Source of the DNA: DAOTVS01 sp034436375
Lineage (GTDB): Bacteria > Chloroflexota > Anaerolineae > SpSt-313
Assembly: GCA_034436375.1 (NCBI GenBank)
Contig: DAOTVS010000211.1
Span: 1 to 21,544 of the forward strand
DNA length: 21,544 nucleotides
Direction of reading: 5' to 3'
In this document: positions 15,851 to 21,544 of the stretch, piece after piece
Layout: every line of letters begins with the position of its first letter
Numbering within the stretch: position 1 is the first letter of the stretch
Program-made: the position numbers and the translations under genes
Notes under the pieces: generated by a model
Database searches by the model: none
Told to the model about the DNA's origin: nothing
The model's input: only the letters and a program-made list of their open reading frames with translations

Positions 15851-15879
15851 TTGTGAGCCTTTGCTACTTGTGGTATACT
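15851..15879 (+). promoter_or_regulatory. sigma-A promoter of the ROK kinase-rnc-smc operon
   Basis: -35 TTGTGA (4 of 6) and -10 TATACT (5 of 6) are separated by 17 nt. Predicted start is near 15886. It is divergent from the mutS promoter, with 39 bp between the two -35 boxes. The leader of about 80 nt contains two weak hairpins (TTGCC/GGCAA at 15879-15899 and GCGAGCC/GGCTCGC at 15909-15941). Confidence 0.75.
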
Positions 15880-15966
15880 TGCCGTTTGGTTGCAGGCAAC
15901 AGCCTCTGGCGAGCCCTCGATACAGCACCGGCGTGGCTCGCTCATGGCAGATACAGGTGAGGGACG

Positions 15967-16926
15967 ATGTCGGATCCTATCGTGGGCATTGATCTGGGCG
16001 GCACGCAGATCCGTGCCGTGTTGGCCGAGGTGGACGGCACTATCCTGGCTCGCTACAAAGCCCTGACGGGAGCAGAAGCGGGCCCGGAGGCTGTACTCGA
16101 CCGCATTATCACCGCGGCGCGCACCGTGATCGAGCAAGGAGGAGGCCGCCGCCCCTCCGGCATTGGTGTGGGCTCCCCGGGCCCCCTCGATCCGTGGACT
16201 GGTGTTGTGCTTGCCGCCCCCAACCTCGGCTGGCACAATGTGCCGCTCAAGGCCGTGCTCGAGGAGCGTCTGGGCCTGCCGACCGTGGTGAACAACGATT
16301 GCAATGCCGCAGCTCTCGCCGAGCGCCGATTTGGCGCCGGAAAGGGGGTTGACGATCTCATCTATATGACGATCTCCACAGGCATCGGCGGCGGGCTGAT
16401 CTCCGGCGGCCGCTTGCTTCTCGGTAACCATGGCTCTGCCGGAGAGATCGGCCATACGACGGTGGACCTGCGTGGCCCCCGCTGCAAATGCGGCAACATC
16501 GGTTGTGTCGAAGCGCTGGCTGCCGGGCCTGCCATTGCGCGCGAGGCAGTAGCCCGCATCTCTCAGGGCCAACCGTCAAGCATAACGGACCTGGTCAGCG
16601 GTGATCTGTCGCGCGTGACGGCCGAAATCGTCGGTCGCGCCGCCAATGCAGGCGACGCGCTGGCCAAGGGTGTCGTCGAGCAGGCGGCGTTCTTCATTGG
16701 TGTGAGCCTGGTGAACCTGGTACACATCCTGGAACCCAAACTCATTCTGATAGGAGGCGGCGTGGCGCACATTGGCGACTTGCTGTTCGATACGATCCGT
16801 TCAACGGTGCGCGGTCGGGCTATGCCCTGTATGATCGAGGGCCTGCGCATCGAGCCCGCATCACTGGGTGACGACGTGGGCGTATTGGGCGCCATTGCCC
16901 TGTATCTGGAGTATGGCCACGACTAA
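15967..16926 (+). CDS. ROK-family glucokinase
   Basis: A sugar kinase of the ROK family, 319 residues, most likely phosphorylating glucose with ATP. Motifs: phosphate-binding GIDLGGTQIR (7-16); VNNDCNAAALAE (108-119) with catalytic Asp111; ISTGIGGGLISGG (136-148); SAGEIGHTTV (157-166) with sugar-binding Glu160; and the zinc signature His163, Cys173, Cys175, Cys180 in GPRCKCGNIGC. The C-terminal part has LILIGGGVAH. There is no N-terminal winged helix, so it is a kinase, not a ROK repressor. The ATG at 15967 has GAGG just upstream. It heads an operon with rnc, whose start it overlaps by 14 nt. Other ROK kinases (fructo-, manno- or N-acetylglucosamine kinases) share these motifs. Confidence 0.88.
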   Translation: MSDPIVGIDLGGTQIRAVLAEVDGTILARYKALTGAEAGPEAVLDRIITAARTVIEQGGGRRPSGIGVGSPGPLDPWTGVVLAAPNLGWHNVPLKAVLEERLGLPTVVNNDCNAAALAERRFGAGKGVDDLIYMTISTGIGGGLISGGRLLLGNHGSAGEIGHTTVDLRGPRCKCGNIGCVEALAAGPAIAREAVARISQGQPSSITDLVSGDLSRVTAEIVGRAANAGDALAKGVVEQAAFFIGVSLVNLVHILEPKLILIGGGVAHIGDLLFDTIRSTVRGRAMPCMIEGLRIEPASLGDDVGVLGAIALYLEYGHD

Positions 16927-17674
16927 TCCTGATATTGAGACTCACCTGACGGAGATGCAACGGGAGCTGGGGTTCGAGTTCCACTGCCCCGAGCTCCTCC
17001 GTGAGGCGCTGACCCACACCTCCTTTGTAAACGAGCGTCCCGACGAGATCACCGTCGATAATGAGCGCCTCGAGTTCCTGGGCGATGCTGTGCTCGACTT
17101 CCTGGTCGCCGAGGATCTTTACCTGCGCTACCCGACGGCCCGCGAGGGCGAGTTGACCGCCCTGCGCGCATCACTGGTGCGCGCCGACACATTAGCGCGT
17201 GTTTCACATCGCCTGCATTTGGGGGAGCATCTTCTCCTCGGGCGCGGCGAAGAGGCCAGCGGCGGCCGTGAGCGAGTGGCCAACCTGTGCGCCGCTCTGG
17301 AAGCCGTCATCGGCGCCACCCTGCTGGACCGTGGCCTGGCGGATACCCGCCGCCTGGTCCACTTTCTCCTGGGCGAAGGCTCCGAGATATCGGGCGTGGC
17401 GCCCCAAATCCGTGATGCTAAGAGCGCCCTGCAGGAGCGCGTCCAGGGCAGCCTGCACTGCACACCGTACTACCGTACCGTCTGCGAGAGCGGGCCCGAC
17501 CACGCCAAAGAGTTCATTGTCGAAGCCGTTGTGGGCGATCGGGTCGTCGGCACCGGCAGCGGCGCCAATAAGCAGGCCGCTGAGCAGTCTGCAGCCCGCG
17601 CCGCCCTCCAAAACCCCGAGCTTGAGAGTTTGCCTCCTGCGCCCCCTGGTAACGGGCAACCCGGGTCTCTCTGA
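16913..17674 (+). CDS. rnc: ribonuclease III
   Basis: RNase III cleaves double-stranded RNA in rRNA processing and mRNA turnover. It has 253 residues from the ATG at 16913: catalytic domain with ALTHTSFVNE, signature NERLEFLGDAVLDF (50-63, Glu54 and Asp58) and LEAVIGATLLD (129-139, Glu130), then a double-stranded RNA-binding domain from about 165 (DAKSALQERVQGS to NKQAAEQSAARAALQ). The Asp usually three residues before the last catalytic Glu is Ala127 here (ANLCAALEA). The start overlaps the ROK kinase end by 14 nt with only GGAG close by; an ATG at 16955 is an alternative giving 239 residues. It precedes smc, a common gene order. Confidence 0.93.
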   Translation: MATTNPDIETHLTEMQRELGFEFHCPELLREALTHTSFVNERPDEITVDNERLEFLGDAVLDFLVAEDLYLRYPTAREGELTALRASLVRADTLARVSHRLHLGEHLLLGRGEEASGGRERVANLCAALEAVIGATLLDRGLADTRRLVHFLLGEGSEISGVAPQIRDAKSALQERVQGSLHCTPYYRTVCESGPDHAKEFIVEAVVGDRVVGTGSGANKQAAEQSAARAALQNPELESLPPAPPGNGQPGSL

Positions 17675-17773
17675 TCTGTGCTGTGTGGATAGAAGCTTTA
17701 GTGCCAAGAGGAAGCCGGATAGCCGCCTTGCGACTGCAACCGTCGCTGCTGAAGAAATGGGTGTTGATTAGCC

Positions 17774-20700
17774 ATGTATCTCAGGCGTTTGGAGATCCAA
17801 GGATACAAGAGCTTTGCCAATCGCACGGTATTCGAGTTTGGCGGCGGGATTACGGCCATTGTCGGCCCCAATGGTAGCGGCAAAAGCAATATAGCAGATG
17901 CGGTGCGTTGGGCGCTGGGCGAGCAGAGTTACAGCACTCTGCGCGCCAAGCGCACGGAGGACCTTATTTTCAGCGGTAGCTCCCAACGGGCCCGCGTTGG
18001 GCTGGCGGAAGTCTCCCTCGTCTTTGATAATAGCACGCAATGGCTGCCCATCGACTATACGGAGGTCACCATCACCCGTCGCGCCTACCGCTCGGGCGAG
18101 ATCGAGTACTATCTCAACGGCAACCGGGTGCGCCTGCGTGATATCAGCGAGTTACTGGGCCGAGCCGGCCTGGGCCGCAACGTGTGGGTTGTCATTGGGC
18201 AGGGGCAGGTCGATGCCGCGCTCAGCCTCCGCCCTGAGGAGCGTCGGTCGCTGTTCGAAGAAGCTTCCGGCGTACGCGTCTATATCGACAAGCGCAATGA
18301 AGCTCTCGCCCGCCTCGACGAGACGCGCCGCAACCTGGAGCGCGTGACCGATATCATCAGCGAAATCAGCCCGCGGGTGGAAAGCCTGCGCCGTCAGGCC
18401 GAGCGTACCCGCGAGTACGACATGGTAAAGCGCGACCTGGAAACCTGCCTGCTCCAATGGTACGGCTTCCAGTGGCAGCGCCATCAGGATCGCATTGCGC
18501 GTGTCGAGGAGCAGATCCGCGCCCAGAACGACCAGGTGGCCCAACAGCGTGACCGGGTGGCCCAGGCCATCAGCAAGCGCGAGGCGCTGCGCAATCGCCA
18601 GCAAGCGCTGCGGGAGGAGATCCAGCACCGCCGGCAGGAAGCGGAGCAGCTTCGTATCCGTCACGAAGAGCTGCGCCGACGCCTGGCGGTGGCGCAGGAA
18701 CGCACCAAGGCATTGCTCCGTCAACAGGAGCAAGCGCGTGCTGACCAGGCCGGCATCGAAGCCCGCCGCGCCGAGATCCAGTCGACCCTCGAGCGCCAGA
18801 TCCAGGAGCAAGCGGTGCTCCAGGCAGGGCTAGCCAAGCAGCAGATAGCAGCAGCTGCTGCCAAAGCTGAGCTGGCGGCCGCAGAGGCCGCACTGCGTGC
18901 GCAACGGGATGAATTCGAGCATGCACGCGCCCAATCCTTCGAGATCGCAACCGCCCAGGCCACCGCTCGCAACCACCAGAACCAGCTTCAGCGCCGCCAG
19001 AGCGAGCTTGAGCAGGAGTTGGCCACCCAGGAGCGTGCGCTGGCCGACATCTCCTCGCGCATGGATGCCGCCGCCCGTGACCTGCAAGGCGCCGAAGAGG
19101 CGCAAGGCCAGGCGCTCGCCGCGCTTGGCAGCGCTGAAGAGGATCTCCGCCAGGCCGAAGACAACCTGGCAGCCTCACTCAGCCGGCTGGATCAGCTCCG
19201 CATGCAGCGTGATGCAGCCCGTGAGACGTACCAGCGCCTCCGGACGCAGCACGATGTCCTTCACCGCGCCCGCACTCAGGCCACTTTTCTCCACGAGGGG
19301 GCCCAGGCCATCATACGCGAGCAGATGCCTGGCGTCCTCGGCACCATCGCGAGCCTGTTTGAGGTACCCGCCGAGCTCGATGTCGCGATGGAGGCTGCCC
19401 TCGGTAGCCACCTGCAGGATGTCGTAGTCAAGACCTGGAATGATGCCCTTGCCTGCATCGATTTCCTCAAGCGCCGCCAGCGCGGCCGAGCTGCCTTCCT
19501 GCCTCTGGATTATGTTCGGGCGCCGCACTCGATCCCGGCACCGCGCCTGCCGGGGGTGCGCGGAGTGGCCGCCCGCCTGATCAAGACCGACCCCATCTAC
19601 GCCGGCATTGCTGAGCTGTTGCTGGGCAACATCATCATCGCCGAAGACCTTACGGCGGGGCGGCGAGGGCTGGCGGCCGAGCACCGCCTGCGCCGTGCCG
19701 TAACGCTGGACGGTGACGTCGTGGAGGCCCGGGGGGTCGTCCGCGGTGGTTCGCGGCCGCGCAGCCTCGGCGTGCTCGCGCAGGAGCGGGAATGGCGCGA
19801 ACTGCCCAGGCGCCTGACCAGCGCCCAACAGGCGCTCAGGGAGGCCGAGAGCCAGGTCAAAGCCGAGGACGAGAAACAGCAGGCCTATCGCCAGCAAGTG
19901 CGGGAATGCGGCCAGCGCCTGCAGGCCTGCCGTACTGCGTTGAGCCAGCAGGAGCAACGGGTGAACGCCCTGCGCCAGCGCCATGACCGCCTGCTACAAG
20001 AAGTTGGCTGGCGCCGCTCGCTGCAGGAACAGGCCCGCCAAGCGCTGCAGGGCCTGCAGCCGGAGTTAGCTCAGGTCGAGCAAGAGATCGCATCGCTGCA
20101 GGAACGCAGTGTCGATATCGCCCGGCGGGTGGAAGAATTGCGCGCCAGCACCGAGCGCGACGACATCACGGCCCTGCGGCAGTGTGCTGCCGAGCAAGAG
20201 ACGGCCCTGGCCGTGGCCCTGCGCACCCAGCAGGCGCAAGAGCAGTTCATTGTGGCGCAGCGCGAGGCACTGGCCCGCACGCAGGCCGAGGCTGAGGCGC
20301 GCCAACAGCGCCTCGAACAGGGGCAACAGGAAATGGCCGCTCTCGAACAAGAGCTGGAGAGAATCCGCCAGACCCTGGCAGGAGGGCAACAAGCGCTCGA
20401 TAATGCCAACAGACCGCTGGCCCAGGCAGAGGCGGAGTTGCAGGCCAACGAGAAGCAACAGCTGGCTCTGGAGGCGGAAGAGGAACAACTGCGCCAGCAA
20501 CTGCAGACCCTGCAGACCGAGCTGAACCGCATGGGCTTTGAGCGCGACCGGGCACGTGAGGAACTGGAAGAAATCAGGCGGCAGATGGAAGCCGAGCTGG
20601 GGCCTGTCGAAGTGCCCGACGTCGGCCAGCCGCGCCAGCTTCGCCTGGCGCTGGGCAACGGCGTCACGCCTCTGCCCCAGGTCACCCAACTGCCGGAAGG

Positions 20701-21391
20701 GCTCAGCCACGAGCTGAAGGAACTGCGCACTCGCCTGCGCCGCCTTGGCCCTATCAACCCCAGCGCCCCGGCCGAATATGAGCAGTTGGCCGAGCGGCAC
20801 CAGTTCCTCGCCGATCAGGTCCAGGATCTGACCAAGGCTGCCGACTCGACCCGAGAGATCATCGAAGAGCTGAACCGCCTGATCCGTGAGCGCTTCACCG
20901 CTACCTTTGCCCACGTCGCGCGCGAGTTCAGCAGCTGCTTCTCCACCCTGTTCAGCGGGGGCTCGGCCAAGCTGATCCTGACCGAGCCCGAGAACCCGGC
21001 CGAGTCGGGCATCGAGATCATCGCCCGGCCGCCCGGCAAGCGCTCACAGAGCCTCTCCCTGCTCTCCGGTGGCGAGCGGTCCCTGACGGCTGTAGCGCTG
21101 CTCTTTGCCCTGCTCAAGGTCAATCCACTGCCGTTCTGCATCCTCGACGAAGTGGATGCCATGCTGGACGAATCGAACGTCCACCGCTTCCGCAGTTTCC
21201 TGGAGGCCCTGGCTCGCCAGACGCAATTTATCGTCATCACCCACAACCGCAACACGGTCGAGGCAGCCGCCACCGTCTATGGCATATCCATGGCTCAAGA
21301 GGGCGTCTCCACCATCCTTTCCCTCCGCCTGCCCGAGGAAAGCAGGGAAAAGGCCGCGCAAGACAACGCGGCGGCCTCTCCGGCAGCATAG
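17774..21391 (+). CDS. smc: chromosome segregation protein SMC
   Basis: The ATPase of the bacterial condensin complex, which extrudes DNA loops and compacts and segregates the chromosome with ScpA and ScpB. It has 1205 residues, usual for the family. The N-terminal head carries Walker A GPNGSGKSN (31-39) and Q-loop VIGQGQVD (near 140). The first coiled coil runs from about 170 to 510, very rich in Arg, Gln and Glu. The hinge spans about 518-660 (starting MPGVLGTIASLFEV and ending VVRGGSRPRS). The second coiled coil follows to about 1010. The C-terminal head has signature LSLLSGGERSLTAVAL (near 1095) and Walker B FCILDEVDAMLDE (near 1120). It starts 99 nt after rnc with a poor ribosome binding site and ends at a strong terminator. 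scpA and scpB are not in the window. Confidence 0.96.
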   Translation: MYLRRLEIQGYKSFANRTVFEFGGGITAIVGPNGSGKSNIADAVRWALGEQSYSTLRAKRTEDLIFSGSSQRARVGLAEVSLVFDNSTQWLPIDYTEVTITRRAYRSGEIEYYLNGNRVRLRDISELLGRAGLGRNVWVVIGQGQVDAALSLRPEERRSLFEEASGVRVYIDKRNEALARLDETRRNLERVTDIISEISPRVESLRRQAERTREYDMVKRDLETCLLQWYGFQWQRHQDRIARVEEQIRAQNDQVAQQRDRVAQAISKREALRNRQQALREEIQHRRQEAEQLRIRHEELRRRLAVAQERTKALLRQQEQARADQAGIEARRAEIQSTLERQIQEQAVLQAGLAKQQIAAAAAKAELAAAEAALRAQRDEFEHARAQSFEIATAQATARNHQNQLQRRQSELEQELATQERALADISSRMDAAARDLQGAEEAQGQALAALGSAEEDLRQAEDNLAASLSRLDQLRMQRDAARETYQRLRTQHDVLHRARTQATFLHEGAQAIIREQMPGVLGTIASLFEVPAELDVAMEAALGSHLQDVVVKTWNDALACIDFLKRRQRGRAAFLPLDYVRAPHSIPAPRLPGVRGVAARLIKTDPIYAGIAELLLGNIIIAEDLTAGRRGLAAEHRLRRAVTLDGDVVEARGVVRGGSRPRSLGVLAQEREWRELPRRLTSAQQALREAESQVKAEDEKQQAYRQQVRECGQRLQACRTALSQQEQRVNALRQRHDRLLQEVGWRRSLQEQARQALQGLQPELAQVEQEIASLQERSVDIARRVEELRASTERDDITALRQCAAEQETALAVALRTQQAQEQFIVAQREALARTQAEAEARQQRLEQGQQEMAALEQELERIRQTLAGGQQALDNANRPLAQAEAELQANEKQQLALEAEEEQLRQQLQTLQTELNRMGFERDRAREELEEIRRQMEAELGPVEVPDVGQPRQLRLALGNGVTPLPQVTQLPEGLSHELKELRTRLRRLGPINPSAPAEYEQLAERHQFLADQVQDLTKAADSTREIIEELNRLIRERFTATFAHVAREFSSCFSTLFSGGSAKLILTEPENPAESGIEIIARPPGKRSQSLSLLSGGERSLTAVALLFALLKVNPLPFCILDEVDAMLDESNVHRFRSFLEALARQTQFIVITHNRNTVEAAATVYGISMAQEGVSTILSLRLPEESREKAAQDNAAASPAA

Positions 21392-21400
21392 GTGATCGGC

Positions 21401-21450
21401 AAAGCAAAACGCTCCGGATTTTGAGATCCGGAGCGTTCTGCTTTGTATTC
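21401..21450 (+). terminator. intrinsic terminator of the ROK kinase-rnc-smc operon
   Basis: A 12-bp perfect stem (AACGCTCCGGAT, 21408-21419, with ATCCGGAGCGTT, 21426-21437) has a 6-nt loop. Past one mismatch it is extended by 6 bp (AAAGCA with TGCTTT) and followed by GTATTC. It begins 9 nt after the smc stop codon. The gene on the other strand ends just beyond it, so it may serve both transcripts. Confidence 0.9.
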
Positions 21451-21451
21451 G

Positions 21452-21544
21452 CTAGCGGGCGTGCCTCTCGACCGTCATCTCGGCCAAACGTGCGCCGTTG
21501 AAAGCACCCAGCACCGAGACGAGCACCACCAGGATGCCCATAAT
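21452..21544 (-). CDS. C-terminal end of a probable membrane protein (partial)
   Basis: The minus-strand frame is open from the window edge to a TAG at 21454-21452. It gives 30 residues: a hydrophobic run (MGILVVLVSVLGAFNGA) followed by a polar, charged end (RLAEMTVERHAR). This reads like a last transmembrane helix with a short tail. GC-rich third codon positions support real coding. It converges on smc with the terminator between them. The family cannot be told from this fragment. Confidence 0.6.
   Translation of the reverse strand: MMGILVVLVSVLGAFNGARLAEMTVERHAR

Noticed and set aside
18152..18811. Long minus-strand open frame inside smc, with similar ones in glk, asnB-like and mutS
   Set aside because: These mirror the codon pattern of GC-rich genes on the other strand, lack ribosome binding sites and show no recognisable protein features.
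1..21544. tRNA, rRNA, CRISPR array, insertion sequence or phage gene
   Set aside because: None seen: no cloverleaf-like segment, no regularly spaced repeats, and no transposase or integrase motif in any convincing frame.

Overview
The window is a GC-rich (about 60 % by eye), gene-dense bacterial segment of mostly housekeeping genes. The gene set (LL-diaminopimelate aminotransferase, folate-dependent TrmFO, long-form transaldolase, HflX, MutS, RNase III next to SMC) and the sequences fit a Chloroflexota-like bacterium, perhaps Anaerolineae-type. That is inference from family content; no rRNA gene is present to anchor it. Where promoters are recognisable, most are classical sigma-A type with 17-nt spacers.

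Layout. (1) 1-700: a small helix-turn-helix-like gene on the plus strand, then a non-coding stretch holding a 22-bp imperfect inverted repeat and a hairpin just past the 3' end of glk. (2) 705-2956, minus strand: transaldolase (tal) from a clear promoter, an intrinsic terminator, then glucokinase (glk) starting only 23 nt beyond it. (3) 3071-7744, minus strand: a three-gene operon encoding an AMP-forming acyl ligase, an AsnB-like glutamine amidotransferase and a zinc-ribbon PP-loop ATPase. The genes abut or overlap by 4 nt, and a sigma-54-like -24/-12 element precedes them. This is the least conventional part of the window. (4) 7877-13023, minus strand: a packed run trmFO, sugar-phosphate isomerase-like gene, decayed M28 peptidase, dapL, hflX, starting from a strong promoter. 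(5) 13046-15664, minus strand: mutS. (6) 15851-21391, plus strand: a divergent operon of ROK glucokinase, rnc and smc, closed by an 18-bp-stem terminator. (7) 21452-21544, minus strand: the C-terminal tail of a probable membrane protein that enters from beyond the window.

Working together: glk, tal and the ROK kinase serve sugar phosphorylation and the pentose phosphate pathway; two unrelated glucokinase families lie within 15 kb. trmFO, hflX, rnc, mutS and smc serve tRNA, ribosome, RNA and chromosome maintenance; dapL makes the lysine and cell-wall precursor diaminopimelate. The ligase/AsnB/PP-loop operon looks like a small biosynthetic module that activates a carboxylate and transfers glutamine-derived nitrogen; its product cannot be told from sequence alone. 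Other points of note are a peptidase gene that has lost its catalytic core inside an otherwise intact operon, an inverted repeat overlapping the trmFO promoter and ribosome binding site, and an RNase III with Ala at one of the usual metal-binding aspartates.
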